The translations under genes and the position numbers were made by a program. Below, in pieces: positions 13,530-25,834 of a stretch of 64,000 nucleotides of DNA. This DNA is from Lotus japonicus (Eukaryota > Streptophyta > Magnoliopsida > Fabales > Fabaceae). The notes beneath the pieces are model-generated. The model saw nothing but the letters and a program-made list of their open reading frames with translations, was not told where the DNA came from and ran no database searches. The stretch covers positions 31,900,743-31,964,742 of the forward strand of contig NC_080043.1 in NCBI RefSeq assembly GCF_012489685.1, read 5' to 3'. The stretch's first letter is position 1; each line of letters opens with the position of its first letter.

Positions 13530-13783
13530 CGTTCCATCGCTTTCACCGCAGCAACCTCTGTGAATGTCACTCCGGGGGAGTGGCGTCGGATGATGTGCAT
13601 CATAGGCGACATTCAGCAATAGAATGCGCATTTACAAGCACAACTTGATTTCTTCCGTCGAGACCAACAGGATGACGACATCCGCGAGGCGGACACGGTG
13701 GCAGAATTCCGTCTGTTTTCAACTAAGGTGGAAGGGGTGGCGATACCGGATAACATGAAGACGCTAGTTCTGGACTCATACAG

Positions 13784-15076
13784 TTGATGAAAGATTTTTT
13801 ACCACTCTACGTTTGAATCTCTCAAGACTCAATTGTAGTATAGTAAAGGGTTTTGTCGTATCCCCAAGGAGGTGTAATACTTATGGCGTTCAATAGTTAA
13901 CAAACTTAAATGATGATTACACAATGAGATTAATTGATTTTTTGAACATAAATCTAAATAAAAAGCAAATAAACTGACGGAGAAACAACAGGTATGAGGA
14001 ATTGTTGGGATTAGACTTCATTGTTTGACCTTTTTGCATTCTAGTGATTCAAATACATAACATGTTCAAGCATATGATTCATCTAAACCAATTCAACCCT
14101 ACATCATCGACGTCTCGCATGAGTGGATATCAATAACTCTCTAATCCTAAACATTGATGTCTCACATGATTAAGAAAGAAAGTTATCATGAAGTTTGGGA
14201 GTTTAGTGACTAACAAACCTAACTCTATGTCTAGCAATTAGGATTATTAGGTGTTTAACTCCAGTTCGGACTCAAACGTTGTAGCTTCCGCTCACAAGTC
14301 GAATCAAACAAAATACCATAGGTGATCAATCTAAGATATAACATGAAGATCAAGAGAAAACCACTAAATCAACAACTAGAAACATGCTTTATATTGAAGA
14401 GAATCACATAGAGAGCATAAGTATCATACAACTAGATCAAATCCCAGCAAAGAGAGATTAGTTATCCATTTTCATGGATAACTTTACAAATAGAGATGAA
14501 GAACACGAAGAAACGAAACCGTCGTGATGTCTCGCCGCCGAATCCGATCTCCAGAGCTTCTTCTCTAGCCTCCTAAGCCTTTCCCTTTGTTTCTCTAGTG
14601 TTTCTCTGAGTTGGGTTGAAGTTCTCCCCCTAAACCTGATGAGACATGCCTTTTTATATGAAATTAATGACGCATGGCGCGTAGCTCTTTTTCCCGTGCG
14701 CTGAGCTGAATTTGTTTACCTTCACTGATGGGTTTTATCTCCAAACCGCCTCAGACCAGCTGAGCACCCTCAAAATCAGCTCAGCTCTTTTAAGACAGAA
14801 TCATTCCACCATAAATCAGCTGAGCACCTTTTGGAATAAGCTGAGCTCTTTTGGCACAAAATCTTCAAAATCCTTGGTTTGTTGCATTTGTTCCTTAAAT
14901 CATCATTCCTACCACAAAAGTTGAGATTGGAATTAAATTTTCAACACTTTTTAGCTAGAATTCACTCATCTATAAATTCTTAGCAAAGGAGAGTAACTTT
15001 GATAGAAATTTTCCATAAATCACATAGATAAGTGCCTAATAACAATGGAAAACTAGGTAAAATTGACACTTATCAA
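13784..15076. mobile_element. 1.29-kb non-autonomous insertion with TTGAT...ATCAA ends
   Basis: The insert interrupts the gag frame and is flanked by CAG on both sides (13781-13783 and 15077-15079). Deleting it plus one CAG restores gag in frame. Ends are short imperfect inverted repeats (TTGATGA... and ...CTTATCAA), and both ends also carry a TTTTACC motif inward. No coding capacity. A 3-bp duplication fits a Harbinger- or CACTA-type DNA element, but the ends match neither clearly. Confidence 0.6.
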
Positions 15077-15894
15077 CAGTGGAGATTCGGATCCTAAAGA
15101 TCATCTCCTATATTTTAACACAAAGATGGTGATTAGCGCGACGTCGGATGTGGTGAAGTGTAGTATGTTCGTTTCCACATTCAAGTCGGCGACGATGACA
15201 TGGTTCACAACTTTGCCGCGCGGTTCAATTTCGAATTTTCGTGACTTTTCCTCAAAGTTCTTAGTGCAATTTTCTGTGAATAAGGTTCAGCAGGTGACTA
15301 TCAACGACCTGTATAACATTCACCAACAGGAGGGTGAATCTTTAAAGAAGTATATGGCGCGTTAATGTGCAGCGTCTGTGAGGGTAGAGGATGTGGAACT
15401 GTGTGCTTGCGCTCTAGCGTTCAAGAACGGTTTGCTGCCTGGAACGCTGAATAGCAAACTGAGCAGGAAGCCAACCCAATCCATGGCGGAAATGCGTGCT
15501 CGGGCAAGTACATATATCCTGGATGAAGAGGACAACGCATTCAAGCACAAACGCGCAAGAATGGAAAGTGACGGGGCATCAGTCAAGCATTCGCGAAAGG
15601 ACAAGTATAGTAGCGAGCGAGGCGAGGGAAGTCAGCGCAAGGAAGAGAAAGGGAAGTTGGCGGCAAAGCCAACTAGGGAGCTGCAGTACCCGCCAAGGGA
15701 AGATTATGAACGTCGTCGTCCTTGGCAGTCCCAGCGATACCAGCCTCGGCGAGAGGAGACAGATAGGGAGGTGTTGATTTTTCAATCTTGTGCTAGTTGA
15801 GGAGTTGAAGTTATTCTAGAAAGGTGGCTCAGTAGCAAGCAAGACAAGAAGAAAGAGAAAATGGGAACTCTTGAAAGAGGTTGGTCTCAACTGT

Positions 15895-15988
15895 GTTGGT
15901 TTTGGTGATTGTTTAGTGTCTCCTTCTACCTTCATTCTCGGGTTGGTTTTGGTGATTGTTTAGTGTCTCCTTCTACCTTCATTCTCGG
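15895..15988 (+). repeat. Perfect 47-bp direct duplication
   Basis: Two adjacent identical copies of a 47-bp unit beginning GTTGGTTTTGGTGATTG and ending CATTCTCGGG. It lies just beyond the deleted end of the decayed gag. Confidence 0.85.
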
Positions 15989-17270
15989 GGTAGAGTCTCA
16001 GCTCCTGTTGAGTATGACAATGAATCTCTAAGACACTTTGGTGGCGGAGAGGACAATTATACTATGGGCGTCACTTCCCAATGGCTGAGGGACATTATGT
16101 TTGTTCAATTGCGCTGACTCAAGGGATGGAAGGCAATCAGACCAGATCTAGATGGTTGTAAAAGGTGAAAATTTTGTTTTTGCTGGTGGAGGAACCCACT
16201 TCTATTATAGTGCTGATACATATATTTACACCAATTGCTAATGTAATCTCGTATATGAAGAAAAGCGAGTGCTCTTATTGAGGAGATGTGCAGGAAAATT
16301 GCTGCTAAGAGAAAAATGAGTGCACCAAGTTCGGGTACAAGCGTTGCTGCTTTCATAACAAACTTGGATCAACAAATAATCCTGACCGGTTAAACAGTAT
16401 GTGATTTGCAATCTTGCAGAGGTGAACTGAACATCCAACCACATACCATGAGAACATGCAACTAGCTGTATTTTGTCTATGCACCTTGGAGCCCAAGATT
16501 GGGGGTTGCATTCCTATTATTGTTGCAGATGATATTTTTCTGCCATTTGCTGATGCAATCCCATGAAAAATAAACAAAACTTACAATGGATTGGGTCAAA
16601 CGTCTGTTCGAGTTACACTTCACATTATTTCCCTCACTTATCCTCTTTTCCTTTTCTCTTTCTTTCTATCTATCCTTTTTACACCTCTTTTCCACCAAAA
16701 TTGAAGTGCTTAAAAAAAATCCATCACCGTACTCTAAACAAATGTCAACATGATCTTATCCTCTCAATTTCATTTCTCTGGAAATAAAAGTAAGCCCTAT
16801 GTCAATATGGATCTCCTTAATATGACTAACAACTTCACACAGTCTAATTGCTACTAGTACACATATAAAGATCCTACAATAGTCAAATTGTTCATGCATC
16901 ACTTGAAAATAACATATTCTACATACCAACAATACTTTTGAGTTTTCCTTTAAAAGAATTACAACATATGTGGACTTGAAACACAGCGGAATGTAAAACA
17001 CAAACTATAACTAGTAACATAAAAACCATTGCCAAACAACACATAAGCTGACATGAAGAATGAAGAAAGGCACTCCACCTTGGATTAGTTTGGCTCTGAA
17101 GAATAATACCTATTTTTCAACTTTTACCTCCATTTCTTGTGGCTCTTGTCTTCAATCAATTTCTGCCTCTAGCTTTGGAAATTTGTCTAAAGACTTCCAG
17201 AAATTTGAAATACTCAGAATTGATTCCTTAAGCCTCAAGATTTGCACCAACCCATCGATATTGGAATGGT
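15989..17270. other. Unrecognised DNA plus 3' flank of TNL gene A
   Basis: 15989-16560 has only short broken frames with no recognised similarity. From about 16860 the sequence is similar to 59090-59240 downstream of TNL gene B (shared AATAACATATTCTACAT and GTGGACTTGAAA segments), so the duplicated TNL block extends past the stop codons into 3' flanking DNA. The plus-strand ORF at 17060-17431 is antisense to the last TNL exon. Confidence 0.5.
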
Positions 17271-17382
17271 TTATTCCTTTTCTTCATCCCACCATTTCAT
17301 ATCGTCGTGTACATCACCTGAGAGAGTTGCTTCTCTTACTACTTGATTATTGGATCCTTGGGCGCTCTCGGATGATACTTCC
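17271..17382 (-). CDS. TNL A terminal exon (acidic C-terminus)
   Basis: After the acceptor TGAAATAG the exon reads in the frame left by the tail exon (phase 2) and codes for about 37 residues ending MKWWDEEKE and TAA at 17271-17273. The homologous exon in gene B stops earlier. The match of phase, acceptor and open frame is the evidence; no domain is recognised. Confidence 0.55.
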
Positions 17383-20300
17383 CTATTTCAGACAGAACAG
17401 TAAAATAGCAGAAGTTGTATCTCAAATATAAGCAACCAAATCAATATTGATACGAAGCTTCATTATGAAGAATAAACATGCAATCATGAACTCCATACGG
17501 AAATGAGTAATCAGGACCTAGATTCAGAGTTATGGTTCAGATGGACCAAATATAAACCCAAAGGAAGGAATAATGTTCAACATATATTAAATGAATGATA
17601 GCCTTTTACTGAGCAGGCTTCAAAGGATATCATAAACAGCAAAAAGTTAATTTTAACATACAAATATTTTGTGGACGCAAAAGAAATGAGTTCAAACCTT
17701 AAAATGGATTTATAACTCCATCGCCGATCAGAAAAGCAGCGAGACCCGATCAAGATACCAGCCAGACCGAACCAGAAAGGCTGTGAAGTTAGAACGGCTC
17801 GAACTAGGGAAGGGAGTACGAAAAAGAGTCTACCAAATATCTAAAACCGTAAACAAAGAGAAAGGGATGACCTCATGAATGGAATAATGCTATTAGAAGA
17901 AATAAAATTAAAGTTCAAATGTGCAAAGTTTTTATCCATTCCAGCAGTTGAAGCAGTATAGTGTGTCCAACATACATGACCAGATTTATGAGGTTACATG
18001 CACAACTTTTTACAGTTCCAATTCAGCACTGAAATCCTGCTTGGTTAACAATATGAACAACCATTCATTTCAAATGTGCATAAACTCAGACCATTAATAC
18101 TTACATTTTCATCACCGCTGGAAACAACAGCATTCTTATCTGGCTCATGGTAGTGCTCTGCCTTTTTATCAATTGGTTCATCATATATGAGATAAATTGT
18201 TGTATTCTTCACAGTGAAACCGTTCTCAAAAACAAAAACCACCTTCACTTTGTTACCAGGTTCTATATTTGATACTACTTTCTGCCACTCCTCTTCATTG
18301 AAGGAGTCAAATGCATCTTTCTTATAGAGCTGAATGGTGTTTTTTGTGTAATTTATCAACATCACATTTTTCAGGCCTTCTGATATGATTTTGTCTGGGG
18401 AAGAAGAATAAATAATGCACATTATTGCCCTCAAGTTGCGCCCATCCACTTGAGGGACTTTGAAAATCACAGAAGAACATTCACTATTGAATGTTAGCCA
18501 ATCAGGATAGTTGTTATTCGGAAGTAAACCAAACTCGATGGGAGACATTTTCTGTTCAATGAACATGCACACATATATAAAAAGTAAAAATATTAAACAT
18601 ATTGATGCTAAAATTATTTAATTTAATTGTTAAACACATATATTTTCCATAAAACATAATTACCTATTTTCTTGTAAATTTAACTTGTACTCTATGGCAT
18701 CTTCAGGAAACAAAAAAAAATCATATTGTACTTAAAAATAGCAAGGGTCTCTTTGAACAGTTTAGTTTTTTAAAATAGAAAATGAGAAAAAACTTGTTTG
18801 ATATAGACTGCTTCAAAAAACACTTCTTATAAATAGTTCTACTTACAGTTTTTCTTTTCTTCTTCTGTAAAACAAGTTTTATAAAATAGTTTTTAAATTC
18901 AAAAAAGTTTAAAAAAAAAAATCAAAAAACAGACAAAATCATACGAGCCCCAAGTCTTTTACCTATGCCCATTTGTAAGTATAAAGTTTTGATAATTAAA
19001 GCTGTATAATTATTTTTTAATAACAATGATAAAACATCAATTCTCGCAAGAGATAATCTAAATTAAAAACTAATGTGATGTCTAACTCTAAACCAACTAT
19101 ATATTTCTCTAATTGAGGAATGCTAGCAACACACTCTTTAAAACACTGTCCCTCACAAGCTTCTCATGCTTAGTCTACTTTTAAAGAGGCCAACAACACG
19201 TTTGCCTCACATTTAATAAAATGTGTTCACTTTTAAAAAAATAAACCAATCATATGGAGTTTGTTTAATAGAGTGTGTAGCTAGCATTTCTCATACTTAA
19301 AAAGTTAAAACATTAATAAGGTAATGGTGGTGTGGTGTGTGTAAAGTGGGGAGAGAGAACCTGTAAAATGCTTTCTTTAAGAGTATCAAACAACACTGCA
19401 GTTCATTCCCATTTGTATCAGAAGAGATGTCAATGATTTTTTTGACCTTGAAATTCGAACTTGGTTGTGCCAATCAACTAAAGTGGACTTATTGGTTGAG
19501 ACTTGAGATGTGCTTGGGGTTGCTTCTAATTCCCCGCAAATTGTGGTATTTAAGGTATCCAAAATCCTCTCTACACTTTGATTCAGCTGAACATCTGAGT
19601 CACACTTCACCCATAGGCGTTGAAGCTTCTGAAGATCTTTTAGAGCATATAATAGACCATAGAAACTACTGTTCTGTTCATCCAAGAGATCAAGACATGA
19701 CATACCCACAACAGATGTTTGAACTTGGGATGAAGTATTATTAGCTGGAGACATCCAAGACTGTATAATTGAAGGAAATACATCTCGTGAGAATCCTTCA
19801 TAGCCGCACAGAGATATATATCCAATACTTTTTGATCTCACTACAGCAAAGGGAACGCTTGTTATACCAGTGTTATCTGCAACCAGGGTGGTTAAAGATA
19901 CCATTTGTTCCATATCCTCTTCCAACTTGTCAATTTTTGAGCACCCAGACAAAATGAGGGTTTTTAATGACTTCAACTTATAGATGCTTCTTGGAAGTTG
20001 GCGAAGGCTTGTACAGTTTTTCAAACTTAAAAGAAGCAGTTCATTGAGATTTCCAATAGTAGGAGAAATTGAAGACAAACTGGTACAATCTTTTAGTACT
20101 AACTTTTCAAGATTTGGCAAGTTTGAAAAGTCTGGAGTTTGTCTCAAGTTAGGAGAATGACTGAGATTGAGAAATTTCAGCTTCATTAGCATCTGGCAGA
20201 AAGAGATTTGAAAACCTATGTTAGAGAAAGCAGCAAAGGAAAAATGGAAAATAGACGAAAAAGAAAAAATATCATTCTAAAGACGGTTTAAAATGTCCAT

Positions 20301-23300
20301 GACTCCATGTAAGATATGTATTCTTAAAACTCTATCTTTTAAAGAATATACAAAAAGATACCTGAGACTTCCTCCAAACTTGTACCAGATTGGAATATTT
20401 GAAGTCAATAGCAACTAAACTTTCTTGATGAAAGTCTGCTGGTGTACATTTTAAAGGAAATCTATGCCAGCAAAGCCATCTAAGATCTCTTGAAAGATAC
20501 TTATAGTCTCCATCAAGTTGTGCGCCAGCAAGTTGAAGCAATCTAAGTTTATCCATCTTCTCAAATGCTTTGGCATCCAAATTATAAGTTGTATCCATTT
20601 CTGGACACTTCAAAGTCAGTCCCTGAACATCCACTGTTCTCTATGAGACAAAATCAACAGAAAAAAAAATGAATAACATATCGTAGGTAAATGGTAGTTA
20701 AAAATCTAGTAGAGTAACTGACTACAACTGTAAGGTTTGAAGCCCATAATTTGTTACTAGGAACCATGTAGCACAAAATGATTCACAAGCAAATATCATT
20801 TTCATAATTATTGAGATAAATAAGACAAGCAACTGAATGTTGGTAACAACTGAACTCATTTAGCATTCTTCCTTCAGATAGTTTAGAAACAAAAACAATA
20901 GATGTAATATGTTCTTACAGTATATTTTGATGATACACGCTGCACATCCTCGTAGCGCCATAATCTACTAGGCTCTTTGCCCCCTTCAGCTGATCTCTTG
21001 CGGACGATTTCTCTTCCCATGTCACGTAGCAAATCATGCATTCTGATCCTGTTCTTCCTATCAATAGTTACAAGACATTGTTGTACGAGGACACTTATTC
21101 CAATTTCTGCAAAATTCCCACAGTCATTTAATATCTTAATCACATCATTTTGGTCCATCCCAATAAAGAAGAAAGCTATATCAAGGAATACTTCTTTAAT
21201 ATCATCATCACTTAAACCATCAAAACTTATTTGAAGTTTCTCCATCACTTCATTATTGGGAATCATTTTGAGTTTCTCCAGTACACTCTTCCACTCTGTT
21301 ATCCTCCTCCTAGTCAACAAAAAGGACCCAATTACTTCAAGAGCTAGCGGCAACCCCCCACAGTATTTAACTACATCGCTAGAAAGATCAGTGAAACCAT
21401 CTTCAGGACTTGGTTGCTTAAATGCATGCCAACTAAAAAGCTCAAGAGATTCCTTGTTGTCCATTTCTTTTATTCTATATACAACTTCAACTCCAAACTC
21501 CTTTTGAACTATATTTACATCTCTTGTTGTGATGATAATTCTACTTCCTTGGCCAAACCATTCACGACTTCCACACAAAGCCCTCAGTTGGTCCAATTTA
21601 TTGACATCGTCGAGCACAAGAAATATTTTCTTTTGGCCAAGTCTTCTCTTCAATTCTACTTTTCCTGATTCAACATTATCTATCTTTGTCTTGGTGGTTT
21701 TGCAGATATCAGAAAGAAGCTTCTGTTGTAAAGTAACTAAGCCATTATTTTGTTCGCAAACTTCCCTAACATTTAGGAGGAAGCTCTTAGCCTCAAAATC
21801 ACGACGAATTTGATTATACACAGCTTTGGCAATGGTTGTTTTACCCAACCCTCCCATCCCCCATATCCCAAGTAGTAGAGGATCTCTGATTGTTGGCTTT
21901 TCAATAGTTGAATGACATCTTGAATGCGAGCTTTTACCCCCACTGGGTGCTCAGCAACAAATAAGTCTGTCTTGCCTAGCAAATCGGTAACATCTTCAAC
22001 TACTTTCATGATATCCTCACTTTCGTTTCTGTAAAATATGAACCAAAATATGAACCTAGAACAAGTATGCATTATCGAATATATTACCATTTTACAACCT
22101 GTGGTGGTTTGAAAAAGAGGAAAATTCATTGTGAAAAAATGATAGCTCCGCATGTATCCTTGTGAACATTGTTTTTAAAACGTTAAATTCTGTCAATAAA
22201 ACTCCCGTGTAAACAACACTCAATACTTAAGCGGGTTAAAAGATAATGAAACATATGTACCGTAAGAAGATTAAACAGTACAATCCAAAAGCGGCCAGGT
22301 CAGCCTTCTCTGAAGGAAACATTGTCGCTGTTACAAAATAGCCCAGTGGGCACCGCAAAACATAAGTTAAAAACTTAGAAACCAGCCGGATACTTCTCAG
22401 CTGCATCTCCCCTTATCTCTTGAATCTCCCTTGCATTCTTAGCCAAATCTACCTCTGAAGCCTGACATTCATCTTCCTTGATTTTCATGTCCTTGTGCAA
22501 CTTTTCAATATCAGCATTCCTCGCCCTCCAGTTGGGTGATTTTCTCTTCAAGTTTTTTCACTGCCCCCTCAAGCTTTGCGGCCTCCTTGCATTCGCATCC
22601 ATAGAAGCTATACGATCTTTAATACAGTTTGAATTCTCTAGCCTCTTCTGCAACTTAGCTTCCAAAATGTCTGCCACCTTTTCCAAAGACCGAGCAATGA
22701 TAGCCGACCTTAAAGCATATTCCGTGGTCACTCGAGCGGCTTGACGCATATCAACCTCTTTCAACCTAACAACATCCTAAGGAAAAATTAAACCTTTGTC
22801 TACCACCTTCGATGGTAAAACTTTATGTCCCAAGCCGAGTATGGTTCCACTATAGGCAAATCTTTAAAATCCCTCAACACCTCATGCCACCGATCAACAG
22901 AAGAAGGAAGCAAAGATGCACCCAGCCTCGGTTGAGTAGGGGGGACTGATGGTAGCATGCTCAAACTCAACTCGTACAGTCTCGTCGACATTCCTTTTTC
23001 TCTTCAGTGGGAACGTGTTAGCAGCTGACGAGTCTGCAGCATTGTCATCAGCAGTCAGGCCGGCTTTCTTTCCCTTCTTCGCCTAAGTCTTTTTACAACG
23101 CAAAGCAATCAAATTGACTTAAGAGATCCGAGTCGTGCGATCATGCAAGAAAGGTAGATGGGAAAGCAAACGCCTAAACAAATGTTTTTTCTCTCAAAAA
23201 ATCACAAAGTTAATTACCTATGTATTGATGTAACCCTTCCCTTCCCTCTTTGAGAATGACCAAGATGTCAACGGAAGAACCTTTCCAAGAATTCCACGTC

Positions 23301-25800
23301 AACATTTTCCTCCTCGGTCAGTATCTCAGGGGTTCCCTTGCATAAGGGTAAGGGGTCACTCGTCCAGTAAAAGGGGAATTTGGGACTACCATCCAGGTTA
23401 CAGAAAACTTTCAGGAAACATTCTTTAGCCTTTAGCTGGAAGAACTCATGAATAAATTTTTCGTAAGATTGGAGATAAAGCGTGAAGATACTTCATCCTT
23501 GAATAGTTTTGACGGAAACCCACCCGACCTTCAACTGTAAACCAAGACCGACTTCCAAGGAGAAAAAGATGATGGCAGTGGGATAAATATGGAAGTGAAT
23601 GCAGAATTTGGAAAAGACTTTCACAAAAGCCCAACTATTTGGATGCATCTAGGATGGCGTGACATTAAGGACATGAAGGATAGAGCATCCGAAGGAAGAA
23701 AAGGGAAGTCCCACATGCAGTTTGTCAAATATAGTCTCGTGCATAAAAATGAAGTCAATAGCTTCCTCAGCCGGTTTGCCTATGCAATGCTTGAACAAGT
23801 TTTTAGGTTGGCTTTGACTTAGGAGAAGTGTGAGATTAAGAAAAGTGGAGAACCTCTTTCTTCACCCACCAGTAAAAGGTGGGTGGGGAAGGGCAGCAAT
23901 CTTAGATCAGTTGGTAACCTTTTTGGCTGGATGTTTGGGCATGGTGGATCCTGTAGTGGACAACATTTATAAATATTACAAGAACAACACCAAAGAGCAG
24001 CATGACACCATATAACCCTCTTCAAAACCATTTAAATTTAGAACTTTAAAATTTTAATCTTTATTTTAAAAGTTACGAAGCCAAAGCAAAACAATAAATA
24101 TTCTGTTTTTTTGTGTACATCGGAAAGATAAATTGCACCCGCTAGAGGTTGATCCTAGGACCTCCCCCACCCAACCCACATGTCCCCTAACTCTTACCAC
24201 TTAGGCTATCATTCAGGGACAAACAAGTAATATTTTATATCTGTATTATAAATTTCAAAATTTAATACTAATATATCACATTTTATTTATTCATTTTAAT
24301 CTACAAGTAGTATGCGTAAATATGTTCACACTATACATAGATTCTAAATTGAAATTAAATTACCTGGAGTTTATGATGACAACACCTGCTATGCCACCAA
24401 CTTCAAGGAGTGTTGTCCTCCAATTCCTTACGATGCCTTGTTCATCTAGTGAGGTTGTTTTTATAAGATCTTCAAAAGCTTTTCCAAACTCACCTGTCTG
24501 ATGACGCACATCTGAGGGATCTACCTCATAAAACACCGGAACAACCACCAGCCCTGTGGTTCTGCGTTCTTTCATTATTTCAAGCAACTCTAGCATACAC
24601 CATTTTGAATTAGCATAATGTTTTGACAAAACCACTATAGAAATTATAGATTTGCTGATAGCTCGCTTTAGTGAGTCTGAGACCATATCTCCCCGTTTAA
24701 TCTCATCATCGTCTCTGAAAACAAAAATCCCAGCATTTAGGAGAGAGGCATAGAGATGTGAGATGAATTTTGCGCGACTGTCTTCTCCTCTAAAACTCAA
24801 AAACACATCGTACATCTTTCCCTAAAATTCGAAAATAAAATATCAAAGGGCGCAGTGTTAGCCAAAAAGAATTTATGCTGTTGACGTAAAAATGAGGTTT
24901 CAATTGACAATAAATTTCGAAGTTCTTATGATAATTAATTACAAAACCAAATGTTACTACCAACTAACTCACCTTGCTTCGTACAGCTTTGAGGGCAATG
25001 ACTTGCTGGATCGCTTGCGCTTTGTTCCAGGAAGGCCTGCGCATCCCTGTACGAACACGTGTCTTGTCAAATTCACTTTATTTCTTAATTAAACATAACT
25101 AGTGTTTTTTTACCCGCGCGTTGCACGGGGAATACGTCTATTGTATTTGATACGTCAATTAATACCTTGATTATTAAAAATATATTAAACAATGGATGAA
25201 ATAGAAGACTCAGAAATGCTAAGCAAAGTTGACATAAAGACTTCTGTTATAAGCCTGGTTGAGATCAACAGGAACTCGTTTTACATTCTTCGTGAATATG
25301 AAGACAATAACACAAATCATAGATATAAGAAATTAGCAACAAATTAATCTTAAAAAAAATGAATGTGATAGTAGCACAAATTAAGATTGTGTAAGATAAA
25401 TCATAAAGTATGACATTATTGTGTTTATTCCAACTAAGTAGGGATGACAATGGGTAGGGTACTATAGAACCATCCTCATACCTGCGTTTTAAAAAATTAC
25501 CTGTTCCCGTCCCCATACTCGCGTGGGTAGCAACTCGATGCTCTCCACCTTTAGACAATTCAATGTCATTACAGGAAGCTCTTCATCTTTGCCAAAATCT
25601 AAATGTAGGGATGGCAGTGGGTCTCGGACCCATAGGGTTTCGGGCCCATATGGTACCCGCAAAAAATACCAACTATGGGTAGGGTAAAAAACCGTTAAAT
25701 GGGTATGAGGTTGGGTATAGGTAATTACCCGCAAAAAGTAGTGGGTATGAGTGCGGGTATGAGCATTATAGTACCCAACCGGCTCATACCCGCACACATA

Positions 25801-25834
<34 letters not shown>

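Larger units (their letters stand above)
9403..15800 (+). pseudogene. Decayed Ty3-gypsy gag, interrupted by two later insertions
   Basis: Pieces of one gag frame can be followed in order: an Arg-rich start from the ATG near 9403, a Pro-rich stretch to 9612, then 13535-13783, then 15080-15800. Removing the solo LTR (9613-13529 plus one TSD copy) and the 13784-15076 element restores a continuous frame at both joints. The segment 15080-15365 shows a Retrotrans_gag-type core (DP.DHLLYF, then TWFTTLPRGSI). In-frame stops near 9521, 13620 and 15363 show the gag was dead or decayed. No zinc knuckle, protease or RT follows; similarity is lost near 15780, so the 3' part is deleted. Confidence 0.7.

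Noticed and set aside
17060..17431. Plus-strand 123-codon ORF as a gene
   Set aside because: It is antisense to the last exon of TNL A; the minus strand has phase-matched splice sites and homology in gene B.
20977..21813. Four plus-strand ORFs over the NB-ARC exon
   Set aside because: Shadows of the minus-strand NB-ARC coding sequence.
23589..23822. Plus-strand 77-codon ORF in the TNL A intron
   Set aside because: The minus strand here carries broken gag-like frames; no independent support for a plus-strand gene.
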